NCBI GenBank assembly: GCA_017467225.1
Contig: JAFTSR010000253.1
Location: forward strand, 1 to 10,845
Direction: 5' to 3'
Length of the DNA: 10,845 nt
Origin: Clostridia bacterium
Lineage (GTDB): Bacteria > Bacillota_A > Clostridia > Oscillospirales > CAG-272
Position numbers and translations under genes: made by a program. Below the pieces are notes generated by a model. It was not told the origin of the DNA. It was given only the letters and a program-made list of their open reading frames with translations, and did not search any database. Numbering within the stretch: the first letter of the stretch is position 1; the number at the start of each line of letters is the position of its first letter. Positions 1 to 7,202 of this stretch are shown piece after piece.

Positions 1-625
1 GCACGTGATCGGCAAGTGCCTTGACGTTGGGATAGATCAGCTGCTCCCAGGTGCGGGGGCTGAAAAGCATGTCCTTCTGCGCACCCCAGTCGTCCGATAC
101 GTGGATCATATCCACGCCGGCATCGATGCATTGATCGGCAAAGCGCAGTGTCCATGCGCGCTGGCGGCGGTACAGCTCTTCCAGCTCATCCGGATACATG
201 GCAAGGTATAAAAGTTGATTTTCAATACCGAAAATGCCGTTAAAATGCTCGAAAAAGCCGGGGGTCTGAATGTAGCAGAAGCGCTCACGCCCGGCAGCCT
301 TATGATGGGTCAGCTGGGCGCGCAGAGAGTCGTAGTCCTCCATGCGGTCGGGATCGGTAAAGATATCCGCCTCGCACAGAATATCCGGCGTCAGCGTGCC
401 GTAGCGCTCGCGCAGCGCCGCCAGCGTGGGCTCGTGAAAGGAGGCAGGACCTGCAAACAGGTGCGCCATATCAAATTCATATGCGTCCTCAAAGGCGGCG
501 ACAGAGCCCCAACGGTCGGTAATCGGGACAGAGAGGTTGGCAGCAACCCAACCGTAGATGGGAGTGCGGTCAACCTCTTTACCCAATATAGCATTGCGGA
601 CGCGTTCAGTTGCGTTGCACTGCAT
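1..625 (-). CDS. Uroporphyrinogen decarboxylase (URO-D) family protein, 5' part only
   Basis: The gene reads leftward from an ATG at 625 and is cut by the window edge after 208 codons, with no internal stop. The N-terminus (TERVRNAILGKEVDRTPIYG) has the usual URO-D/MtaA opening, in which a helix is followed by DR-x-P. Residues 168-190 (IDAGVDMIHVSDDWGAQKDM and following) match the family pattern of a conserved Asp at the barrel strand end followed by 'P..W..l..P..K.l' (here SPRTWEQLIYPNVKAL). Many clostridial members are not heme enzymes; the family also includes corrinoid-dependent methyltransferases such as MtaA and CmuA, so the substrate is open. An in-frame TGA lies 9 nt upstream, which fixes the start near 625. 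It begins 11 nt after the stop of the solute-binding protein gene with only a weak Shine-Dalgarno, suggesting translational coupling. Family call is confident; function is not. The C-terminal half is not visible. Confidence 0.85.
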   Translation of the reverse strand, partial: MQCNATERVRNAILGKEVDRTPIYGWVAANLSVPITDRWGSVAAFEDAYEFDMAHLFAGPASFHEPTLAALRERYGTLTPDILCEADIFTDPDRMEDYDSLRAQLTHHKAAGRERFCYIQTPGFFEHFNGIFGIENQLLYLAMYPDELEELYRRQRAWTLRFADQCIDAGVDMIHVSDDWGAQKDMLFSPRTWEQLIYPNVKALADHV

Positions 626-636
626 ATGATATCAGC

Positions 637-2142
637 TTATTCCAGCTTCTCGTAGATGGCGAGAGTTTCTTCCATCTTGGTCTGTGCTGCATCGGCAATC
701 TTCTCATAGGCGGAGGTGAAGTTGGTAGCCTTCTGTCTGACCAGATCATAGCTGAAGGTTGCGATGTTACCCCAGTTATAGATGTAACCCAGGTCGAAGA
801 CGATGTTGTTGAAGACGATGTTCAGGGAGTTACGGGATTCCTCGTCACGAGCGCCACGACCCTCAAGATAAGTCTCGATGTAAGCAGGCGTCAGAATGTT
901 CTTGGAGGAAGCACCCAGGGAGTCCAGAACGTAGCAGGTGTTATCCAAATTGAACTCGTTGGTGATCGGAATGACGATCATGCCGGCAGGAACAGGGTTG
1001 ATGATGCTGCGGTACTGCTCCTGATACTCGTCGTACTTGGGCGTGGGAAGAATACCGAAGTCGGTTTCCATGGCACGGAAGGAGGCGATGTTGTGCAGCT
1101 CGCAGTTGTTGAATAGCGCGCGGTCAGACATGAACATGCTGCTAAGACCGGTCAGATTGGGACGGTCACCGCCCGTGACGGAGTGATCGTAATCGTAAAT
1201 GATCTCAGAGATCAGATCGAAGGCAGCGACGGTATCGTCGTTGTAGAAGGTCAGCTCAGGAATATCGTCCTCGTCCTTGGTGACAATCTGTACACCGGCA
1301 CCAATCAGACCCGTACCCATGGTATCGACTGTGTAGATCAGACCGAACATATCGTCGCCGGTCATGTTGTCATCACCGTCCAGGTCCTCGGAAACGGCCA
1401 TAACGCACTCATACAGTGCTTCCATGGTCCAATCGCCGTTATCGACCAGCTCGTACATGTTGGGAATCTGGTCGGCGTAGTTCTCAGCGATCTGCTTGCT
1501 GAAATAGTAAACGCGGACAGACTTGCGGTAGAGAATGGAGATATCGCCTGCGATCATGTACAGACGGTTGGCAACGGACAGACCGCTGGTGCAGCCCTGG
1601 TCCCACCAGGGAGCCGCGGTATCCAGAATAACGTTGTCAGAGAACAGATCGTGCAGATAACCGCGCTCTGCCAGCGTTGCTGCCTTACGTGCCGCAACGA
1701 CACCCGCATCATACAGATCGTCACCGGAGCTGACGGCGGTATTCATGTAATCAAAGCCGTAGCCGGGACTGGGGTAAGCAACAACGTCGACGTTGAGATT
1801 CTCCTCAACCTCAACCATACGCTGATATGCTGCGTCGTTGAGAATGTCGGAGTTGAATTCGGTGGCGGCAAAGTCTACGTCATACCAAACGGAGTTGGCA
1901 TTGTCGTAAACCAGCATGCGGAATTCTTCTTTTCCGAGGTCAAGATTGGAAGGAACGTTTGCCTTGTAGACGATCTTCTCGTCCTCGGGCTTTTCTGTGG
2001 GATCGGTGGGGGTGTCGGGCGTGGTGGTGTCCTGCTCGGGCTGCTTGGTCTCGTCAGCACAGCTCGTCATCAGGACGGGCAGTGCCAGCATACACAGCAC
2101 CAGAATAAAGGACAGGATGCGTGTGAAAAGATGATTTTTCAT
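637..2142 (-). CDS. Extracellular solute-binding lipoprotein, sugar ABC-transporter type
   Basis: A 501-residue secreted lipoprotein. Residues 1-27 are a lipoprotein signal peptide (positive start, hydrophobic core, lipobox LMTSC) with the lipidated Cys at 28. A Thr/Pro/acidic linker follows (about 31-57), then a bilobal binding-protein body. Residues 253-264 spell an EF-hand-like calcium loop (DLDGDDNMTGDD, with acidic or polar residues at loop positions 1, 3, 5, 9 and 12), a feature seen in many family-1 carbohydrate-binding SBPs. The start is supported by AAAGGAAGTG at 2151-2160 with 8-nt spacing. It follows cysteine synthase by 57 nt, in which I see no clear promoter or terminator, and precedes the URO-D gene by 11 nt. 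No permease or ATPase partner is in the window, so it either uses a transporter encoded elsewhere or the partner lies beyond the left edge. The ligand is unknown; the rhamnosidase-like gene in the same cluster hints at a plant or host glycoside. Confidence 0.85.
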   Translation of the reverse strand: MKNHLFTRILSFILVLCMLALPVLMTSCADETKQPEQDTTTPDTPTDPTEKPEDEKIVYKANVPSNLDLGKEEFRMLVYDNANSVWYDVDFAATEFNSDILNDAAYQRMVEVEENLNVDVVAYPSPGYGFDYMNTAVSSGDDLYDAGVVAARKAATLAERGYLHDLFSDNVILDTAAPWWDQGCTSGLSVANRLYMIAGDISILYRKSVRVYYFSKQIAENYADQIPNMYELVDNGDWTMEALYECVMAVSEDLDGDDNMTGDDMFGLIYTVDTMGTGLIGAGVQIVTKDEDDIPELTFYNDDTVAAFDLISEIIYDYDHSVTGGDRPNLTGLSSMFMSDRALFNNCELHNIASFRAMETDFGILPTPKYDEYQEQYRSIINPVPAGMIVIPITNEFNLDNTCYVLDSLGASSKNILTPAYIETYLEGRGARDEESRNSLNIVFNNIVFDLGYIYNWGNIATFSYDLVRQKATNFTSAYEKIADAAQTKMEETLAIYEKLE

Positions 2143-2199
2143 GATGGTCTCACTTCCTTTTTTGATTATTTATATGCTTCGATTAAATAGAAAACCAGG

Positions 2200-3144
2200 T
2201 TACGTTGCGGCATCGTCCGCAAACATGGGGGTGGAGAGGTAGCGATCTCCCGTGTCGGGCAGTAGCACGACAATACGCTTTCCGGCATTTTCCTCGCGCT
2301 GTGCCAGCTGTAATGCTGCAAAGACGGCAGCACCTGCGGAAATACCTGCGCAAATGCCCTCCATGCGACCAAGCGCACGCCCCATTTCGTAGGCCTGCTG
2401 CTCGGTCACGGGTATGACCTCGTCATAGACCGTTGTGTCCAGCACCGAGGGAATAAAGTTGGCGCCAATGCCTTGCAGACCGTGCGGTGCGGCGGCGCCG
2501 CCCGAGAGAAGGGGAGAGGCCGCGGGCTCGACGGCAACGACGCGCACGGCAGGATTTTGCTCCTTGAGATAGCGACCCGTGCCGGTGATGGTACCGCCGG
2601 TTCCAACGCCGGCGACAAAGATATCGACCTGACCGTCGGTGTCCTGCCAGATCTCGGGACCCGTGGAGCGATAATGTGCCTGCGCGTTTGCGGGATTGTC
2701 AAACTGTGCGGGGATAAAGCTGCCGGGGATGGTTGCGGCTAGCTCGTTCGCCTTATCGATGGCACCGCTCATGCCAAGCGCACCCGGCGTCAGTACCAGC
2801 TCGGCACCGTAAGCGCGCATCAGCAGCTGGCGCTCACGGGACATGCTGTCGGGCATGACGATGATGGTGTGATAGCCGCGGACGGCGGCAACGGCAGCAA
2901 GGCCCAGTCCGGTGTTGCCGGAGGTCGGTTCAATGATGGTAGCACCCGGGGTAAGCAGTCCACGGGCTTCCGCATCCTCGATCATGGACAGTGCCACGCG
3001 GTCTTTTGCCGATCCGGCGGGATTCAAAAATTCCAGCTTGGCGATCAGATGTGCCTTGGCACCGTAGTGTGCAGCCAGATGCTGTAGCTCTACCAACGGT
3101 GTTTTACCGATCAGCTGTTCTATGGATGAATAAATACGTTCCAT
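2200..3144 (-). CDS. cysK: Cysteine synthase (O-acetylserine sulfhydrylase), CysK type
   Basis: A 314-residue PLP enzyme of the beta family that makes L-cysteine from O-acetylserine and sulfide in the cytoplasm. The PLP lysine is K47 in NPAGSAKDRVA (family NPGGSVKDR). The substrate loop TSGNTG is at 74-79, the PLP-phosphate glycine loop is GTGGTITGTGRYLKE, and the C-terminus ends with the typical DRYLSTPMF. Length is normal for CysK. The same frame is open further upstream to an ATG at 3291, but the start at 3144 is preferred: it gives the normal family N-terminus (MERIYSSIEQLIGKTPLVEL), has AGAGGTG at 3148-3154 just upstream, and avoids overlap with the rhamnosidase gene. It starts only 10 nt after that gene's stop, so the two are almost certainly co-transcribed. 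Cystathionine beta-synthase-like or O-phosphoserine-using relatives cannot be fully excluded. Confidence 0.93.
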   Translation of the reverse strand: MERIYSSIEQLIGKTPLVELQHLAAHYGAKAHLIAKLEFLNPAGSAKDRVALSMIEDAEARGLLTPGATIIEPTSGNTGLGLAAVAAVRGYHTIIVMPDSMSRERQLLMRAYGAELVLTPGALGMSGAIDKANELAATIPGSFIPAQFDNPANAQAHYRSTGPEIWQDTDGQVDIFVAGVGTGGTITGTGRYLKEQNPAVRVVAVEPAASPLLSGGAAAPHGLQGIGANFIPSVLDTTVYDEVIPVTEQQAYEMGRALGRMEGICAGISAGAAVFAALQLAQREENAGKRIVVLLPDTGDRYLSTPMFADDAAT

Positions 3145-3154
3145 AAGCACCTCT

Positions 3155-5269
3155 TTATGCATTTCGGATGCCCAGCAGCCAAACGGCAACGTACGAGGCA
3201 AAGCCATGGTTGCAGCTGGCAAAGTCGGTGGCATTTTCCCACAAGGTTCCCGTTTTCTTGGCCATGTAGTGGAAATATCCCTTGGTTTCACGCAGGATCT
3301 GCTCGTAACGTCCTGTGCGGAACAAAAGATCCTGGCGCAGATAGTTACCGATGAACGAGTTAGCCGGATGAATGTCGGGGTAGAGTCCCTGCTTGACGCG
3401 ATCGGGTCCGAACTCCTCGGTCAGAATGCGCCAAAGTGTGGGGTAGCTGTCCGGTGTTGCCACACCGAAGTAAAACATATAATACTGGCACACCTCGGTG
3501 CACTCACCCGAAAGACGAAGCACACCGTTCTTGTCGCGCACGGCGTTGTCGCAGAAAAAGCCGTTGTCACAGTATGCGTTGGTGCGAATATGGGCGCGAA
3601 TGCGTTCGGCCTTGCCGTGCAGCTCGGGGAGGTCATACAAACGGTACAATACGTCCAGCATGGCTGCATAGCAGGCATTGGAGGGGTAGTTGACCTCCTG
3701 TACCAAGTCGTTTGCTTTTGACCACTCAACAAATACCCAGGCAGGGAGACGTTCAAGCAGCCCGTCGGTGTTCTCATAAGCCGTAAAGAAACGGTAAAGT
3801 GCCAGCATGCGCTCCCGTGCGCGGTCAATCAGCTCACGGTCGCCGCTGCGTGCAAAATATTCCTCCAGCTCCAAAACGTACCACATGGCCCAGTTGGGAA
3901 TGAAATTGCCGTCGGTGTGGTCAGCAGGATAGCACATGGGAAGCATGCCTTCGGGCAGAGACGGGAAGGTTTCAGCCTGCAGGAAATTGTCAAGGAAGGC
4001 GCGCTCAACCACGCATTTACCGGTCAGCGCATATTCGGTACGCGAGGTGAAGAAGCTGTCACACAGCCAGCCGGCTCTTTCACGAGAGGGGCAATCCATG
4101 TAAATGTCCGCCGTGTTCTGACGGAAGGTTTCGATGGCGGCAGCGTAGATCTCCTGCTCGACAGGGTCGTCACTCTGCAGCTTTTTCTCAATCCTTGGGA
4201 AGCCGATGCGACGAATGCCGGCGTTTTGCACGTGCGTTGCTCCTGCACCAACGGCAATGACAGTCAGATAGCGCAGGGAATAGGCTTCCATACTCAAAAG
4301 ATCGTATTCACCTGCCTCCAGCTCATAAGAAATTGCATTACAGCAATCCAGACGGGTGGCGTCTACCCGCCCGTCTTTCAGGATTTCATCAAACAGTAGC
4401 ACCAGACGGACAGGCTGCTCGGCACGGACGTGCAAGGAAAGCAGTCCCGTCAACTCATGCCCAAGATCAAGCAACGCATATCCGTCGGTGGGAAGTGTCA
4501 GATCGGTTGCATCGGTCATGAGTGCTTCGACGGGGTGAAATTCAAACGCATGTGCCAGCTGCGCCAGGTTGACCTCGATCTCCTCGGGTGCGAAGCAGTT
4601 GAAGGCGAAGGAGGGATGATACTCGCGCTTGTCGGGATAGACGGGAGTGGGCAGATGGCTGACCGTCCCCTGTGCGAGCACGGATTGTACTACTTCAAAC
4701 TCACCGTCCACCGGGTAAACGTCGCGTGGCATCAGGGATTTTTCCGGCTGCTCCGCAAGAGCTACGGCAGGGTAAGAGGCCGCTGCAGGCGCGGAAACGA
4801 ATTTGCCCTGCTGCTCGTTGAGGCGATATGCCTCGGTGAACATGCGCTGGAAGGAAAAACGCAGCGTCTTTTGTACATGGCCGTCTACGCGGACACACTT
4901 GAAGGTGCCATCCTTGGCGGTGTATGCAAGCACGTCATCACCGCTGACGATCTCCGCTTGCAAAAAGCCTTCGGAGCGCGGCATGACATAGCTGTTGCAG
5001 CAGTTGCTCTGCAGAAGAATGACGACGGTGTTTTCCTCTTTGGTCAGAAGCGGCGTCAACTCAAGCTCATCCACGCGGAACTTGCCGTGCGCTGCACGGG
5101 CGGGACCGCTGCGGAAGAAGCTGCCGTTGATATAGATTTGATACATGCTGGCACCGCACAGGCGCAGCACGGTATGCGGCAGGGAAGGGACAGTGGCATA
5201 AAAGCCGAGCTGAACGTTCATCTCGCTTTGCATGCCTTCGGCAAAAACGGGCTTAGCAGATAAAAACAT
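3155..5269 (-). CDS. Alpha-L-rhamnosidase-like glycoside hydrolase, GH78 type (six-hairpin barrel)
   Basis: A 704-residue protein with no signal peptide, so probably cytoplasmic and acting on imported oligosaccharides. Residues about 30-150 look like an N-terminal beta-sandwich (note MYQIYINGS near 42-50), followed by a linking beta region and an (alpha/alpha)6 barrel from about 360. The catalytic signature at 392-404 is DCPSRERAGWLCD. Its D392, E397, R398 and D404 fall at the same spacing as Asp567, Glu572, Arg573 and Asp579 of Bacillus RhaB. E678 in TLWENA fits the second catalytic carboxylate (Glu841 in RhaB). The protein is short for the family (often 850-1000 residues), apparently lacking extra N-terminal sandwich domains. 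The motif differs from the common DCPQRDERLGW, so specificity may not be for rhamnose. The start has AGGAG at 5276-5280, 6 nt upstream. It is the first gene of the minus-strand cluster, directly behind the promoter at 5305-5333. It contains 17 cysteines by my count. Confidence 0.85.
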   Translation of the reverse strand: MFLSAKPVFAEGMQSEMNVQLGFYATVPSLPHTVLRLCGASMYQIYINGSFFRSGPARAAHGKFRVDELELTPLLTKEENTVVILLQSNCCNSYVMPRSEGFLQAEIVSGDDVLAYTAKDGTFKCVRVDGHVQKTLRFSFQRMFTEAYRLNEQQGKFVSAPAAASYPAVALAEQPEKSLMPRDVYPVDGEFEVVQSVLAQGTVSHLPTPVYPDKREYHPSFAFNCFAPEEIEVNLAQLAHAFEFHPVEALMTDATDLTLPTDGYALLDLGHELTGLLSLHVRAEQPVRLVLLFDEILKDGRVDATRLDCCNAISYELEAGEYDLLSMEAYSLRYLTVIAVGAGATHVQNAGIRRIGFPRIEKKLQSDDPVEQEIYAAAIETFRQNTADIYMDCPSRERAGWLCDSFFTSRTEYALTGKCVVERAFLDNFLQAETFPSLPEGMLPMCYPADHTDGNFIPNWAMWYVLELEEYFARSGDRELIDRARERMLALYRFFTAYENTDGLLERLPAWVFVEWSKANDLVQEVNYPSNACYAAMLDVLYRLYDLPELHGKAERIRAHIRTNAYCDNGFFCDNAVRDKNGVLRLSGECTEVCQYYMFYFGVATPDSYPTLWRILTEEFGPDRVKQGLYPDIHPANSFIGNYLRQDLLFRTGRYEQILRETKGYFHYMAKKTGTLWENATDFASCNHGFASYVAVWLLGIRNA

Positions 5270-5304
5270 AAGGTGCTCCTTTCAGGGGGGACTTGCATAG
5301 GAAA

Positions 5305-5333
5305 ATGATACCATAAATTACGGCGGGTGTCAA
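5305..5333 (-). promoter_or_regulatory. Sigma-A promoter for the rhamnosidase-cysK-SBP-URO-D cluster
   Basis: Read on the minus strand: TTGACA (5333-5328), a 17-bp spacer, then TATCAT (5310-5305). This is a perfect -35 and a 5/6 match at -10 with ideal spacing. Transcription would start near 5298, leaving a short leader of about 28 nt before the rhamnosidase ATG at 5269. No operator palindrome was recognised around it. Confidence 0.8.
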
Positions 5334-5416
5334 GAGGAATACTTTTCTTTTATCTATCTACACAAAAATATTTTTCCTGCGAACAGAAATTTTTACCAAA
5401 ATCTTTTTTTCATCTA

Positions 5417-5445
5417 TTGCAAAAAGCGACGTTTGGTGGTATAAT
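5417..5445 (+). promoter_or_regulatory. Sigma-A promoter for purC
   Basis: TTGCAA (5417-5422), a 17-bp spacer, then a perfect TATAAT (5440-5445). A start near 5452 gives a leader of about 90 nt. It is divergent from the rhamnosidase promoter, whose -35 lies about 83 bp away, with an AT-rich stretch between the two. Confidence 0.82.
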
Positions 5446-5544
5446 ATATCGTAGACCCGTGTTTGCTTTGGCAGGCCGAACGTAGAGCGGTCGCCTTACC
5501 GGCGCGAGAAAATCAAGTTTCACAAATATGTGGAGGGCTAAGTT
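5446..5544 (+). other. purC 5' leader with a small hairpin; no known riboswitch recognised
   Basis: About 90 nt of probable untranslated leader. It contains a short stem CGGT (5488-5491) / ACCG (5498-5501) around a 6-nt loop, and a competing GCCG/CGGC pairing that overlaps it. I did not find the conserved core of a purine or PRPP (ykkC-type) riboswitch, nor a leader terminator with a U-run. The ribosome site GGAGGG is at 5532-5537. Confidence 0.4.
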
Positions 5545-6243
5545 ATGAAAAAAGTGTATGAAGGCAAGACGAAAGATGTGTACGCGCTGGAAAACGGCAA
5601 CGTGCTCTTGAAGTTCAAGGACGACTGCACCGGCAAGGACGGCGTCTTTGATCCCGGTGAGAACAGCGTTGGTTTGACAATTGAGGGTATTGGTAAGGCA
5701 AATCTGCAGACCTCGGTTTACTATTTCGAGCTTTGCCGCGCTGCAGGCATCAAGACGCATTATGTCAGCGCAGATGTAGACAATGCAACGATGGAGGTTC
5801 TTCCTGCAGAGTGCTTCGGCAAGGACAAGGGCGGTAACGGCCTTGAGGTCATCTGCCGTCTGGTTGCTACGGGCAGCTTTATCCGCAGATACGGCGAGTA
5901 TATCAAGAACGGCACCCGTCTTGAGGGCGGCTACGTCGAGTGCACCTTCAAGAACGACGAGAAGGGCGACCCGCTGGTAACCGGTGAGGGTCTGGTTGCG
6001 CTTGGCATCATGACGCCTGAAATGTTCGAGAGTCTGAAGGAGCAGACGCTCAAGATTACCAAGATCGTTGCCGACGATCTGAAGACCATCGGTCTGGATC
6101 TTTGGGATATCAAGTTCGAGTTTGGTTATAATAACGGTGAGGTTATTCTGATCGATGAGATTGCCTCCGGTAACATGCGCGTTTACAAGGGTGACGAGAT
6201 CGTTGACCCTGTGGAGCTGACCAAGCTGATTCTGAACAGATAA
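5545..6243 (+). CDS. purC: SAICAR synthetase (phosphoribosylaminoimidazole-succinocarboxamide synthase)
   Basis: A 232-residue enzyme of de novo purine synthesis that joins aspartate to CAIR using ATP. The N-terminus [17 protein letters not shown] and KFKDDCTG are the ATP-binding start of the family. [12 protein letters not shown] (101-112) corresponds to the first SAICAR signature and LWDIKFEFG (186-194) to the second. [11 protein letters not shown] (204-214) stands where most PurC have DEISPD...RxW. Length is normal for bacterial PurC. The start is supported by GGAGGG at 5532-5537, 7 nt upstream. It stands alone: no other pur gene flanks it, so it is transcribed from its own promoter (5417-5445). 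It belongs to a divergent PurC type; the fold call is firm, and enzymatic function is likely but not proven by motifs alone. Confidence 0.92.
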   Translation: MKKVYEGKTKDVYALENGNVLLKFKDDCTGKDGVFDPGENSVGLTIEGIGKANLQTSVYYFELCRAAGIKTHYVSADVDNATMEVLPAECFGKDKGGNGLEVICRLVATGSFIRRYGEYIKNGTRLEGGYVECTFKNDEKGDPLVTGEGLVALGIMTPEMFESLKEQTLKITKIVADDLKTIGLDLWDIKFEFGYNNGEVILIDEIASGNMRVYKGDEIVDPVELTKLILNR

Positions 6244-6263
6244 TTGCTTTTTGATTTTTGACT

Positions 6264-6307
6264 GCCGTCCGCACTCGCGACCGATTTTCGGTGCGGTGGC
6301 GGGCGGC
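6264..6307 (+). terminator. Long GC-rich hairpin after purC, without a U-run
   Basis: Inverted repeat with outer arms GCCGTCCGC (6264-6272) and GCGGGCGGC (6299-6307), paired over 9 bp with one G-U. The pairing continues inward with small bulges to a final CCG/CGG around an ATTTT loop. It lies 20 nt downstream of the purC stop, where a terminator is expected, but the 3' side reads TTGCTGATAATAT rather than a T-tract. It may act as a weak or factor-dependent terminator or as a transcript-stabilising stem. The T-rich tract lies on the upstream side instead. Confidence 0.4.
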
Positions 6308-6342
6308 TTGCTGATAATATACGCATTTGATAGGAGGTAGAT

Positions 6343-7152
6343 ATGTTAGGTGCTATTATTGGTGATACAATCGGGTCTGTTTATGAATTCGTGCCTACCA
6401 AAACAAAAAATTTCCCCGCTTTTGCGCAGGGGAGTTACTTGACGGATGACAGTATTATGACTATCGCTGTCGGCTGCACTTGCGCGCATGTGGATTTACA
6501 AGATGAGGAAGAGTTCAAATATGTTTTAATACAAAACATGAAGGAGTTGGGGCGTTACTATCCAAGTGTGGGCTATGGAGGAGCTTTTATGGGTTGGTTG
6601 TTTTCTTCCAGCCAAGAACCGTATAACAGTTATGGCAACGGATCTGCAATGCGAGTATCACCAGTAGCTTGGGTGGCGAAAACGCTTGATGATGCCGAGC
6701 GGTTAGCTCGTTGGAGTGCAGAAATCACACATAACCATCCGGAGGGGATTAAGGGAGCACAAGCAACAGCTGCTGCCATCAAATTAGCACTGGACGGACA
6801 TTGTAAATGCGAAATTCGGGATTACATTGAGCAATCCTATTATTCCTTGAATTTTACACTAGCACAAATCCGACCTGATTATTACTTTGATGTCACTTGC
6901 CAGGGAACTGTGCCGCAGGCGATTGTTGCATTTTTGGAATCTGAAAATTATGAAGATGCCATTCGAAATGCAATTTCTCTTGGAGGCGATGCAGATACAT
7001 TGGCGGCCATTACAGGCGCTATAGCAGAGGCATATTACGGAATTCCTGGTGAGTGGAAAATGCGTGTATTCGATTTTATGGATGAAAGAATAGGTTGGTA
7101 TTACCATGAATATGCTGATATGATTTATGAAATGAACGGTAAGCAGGCATAA
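6343..7152 (+). CDS. ADP-ribosylglycohydrolase (DraG/ADPRH) family protein
   Basis: A 269-residue member of the dimetal ADP-ribosylhydrolase family, which removes ADP-ribose from proteins or hydrolyses related ADP-ribosyl compounds. Visible signatures are MLGAIIGDTIGS (1-12), TDDS (34-37, first metal-ligand set), GNGSAMRVSPVAW (98-110), THNHPEGIKGAQA (129-141) and GGDADTLAAITGAIAEAYYG (214-233, with D216, D218 and T219 as the second metal set). All key residues are present and the length is close to that of DraG. AGGAGG at 6332-6337 sits 5 nt before the ATG. The gene is visibly more AT-rich than its neighbours and uses TTA leucine codons (for example codons 2, 52 and 62), which purC lacks. 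This suggests horizontal acquisition. No DraT-like transferase or other toxin partner is beside it, so the target is unknown. Confidence 0.9.
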   Translation: MLGAIIGDTIGSVYEFVPTKTKNFPAFAQGSYLTDDSIMTIAVGCTCAHVDLQDEEEFKYVLIQNMKELGRYYPSVGYGGAFMGWLFSSSQEPYNSYGNGSAMRVSPVAWVAKTLDDAERLARWSAEITHNHPEGIKGAQATAAAIKLALDGHCKCEIRDYIEQSYYSLNFTLAQIRPDYYFDVTCQGTVPQAIVAFLESENYEDAIRNAISLGGDADTLAAITGAIAEAYYGIPGEWKMRVFDFMDERIGWYYHEYADMIYEMNGKQA

Positions 7153-7202
7153 ATACTTAGGTTGCCATACATATACAAAAATATGAGGAGTGCATCACGC
7201 AT

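Noticed and set aside
1183..2190. Plus-strand open frame of 335 codons over the solute-binding protein
   Set aside because: It is the complement of a clear lipoprotein gene with signal peptide, lipobox and ribosome site; the plus-strand translation shows no family motif.
3145..3291. Upstream start for cysK at 3291, adding 49 residues
   Set aside because: The extra residues are rhamnosidase sequence read in another frame, and the start at 3144 has its own ribosome site and the normal CysK N-terminus.
4430..5263. Plus-strand open frame of 277 codons over the rhamnosidase-like gene
   Set aside because: It is the complement of the GH78 N-terminal region, with no ribosome site and no recognisable domain.
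5446..5544. Purine or PRPP riboswitch in the purC leader
   Set aside because: The expected conserved core sequences and a downstream terminator or sequestering stem were not found; only a 4-bp hairpin is visible.
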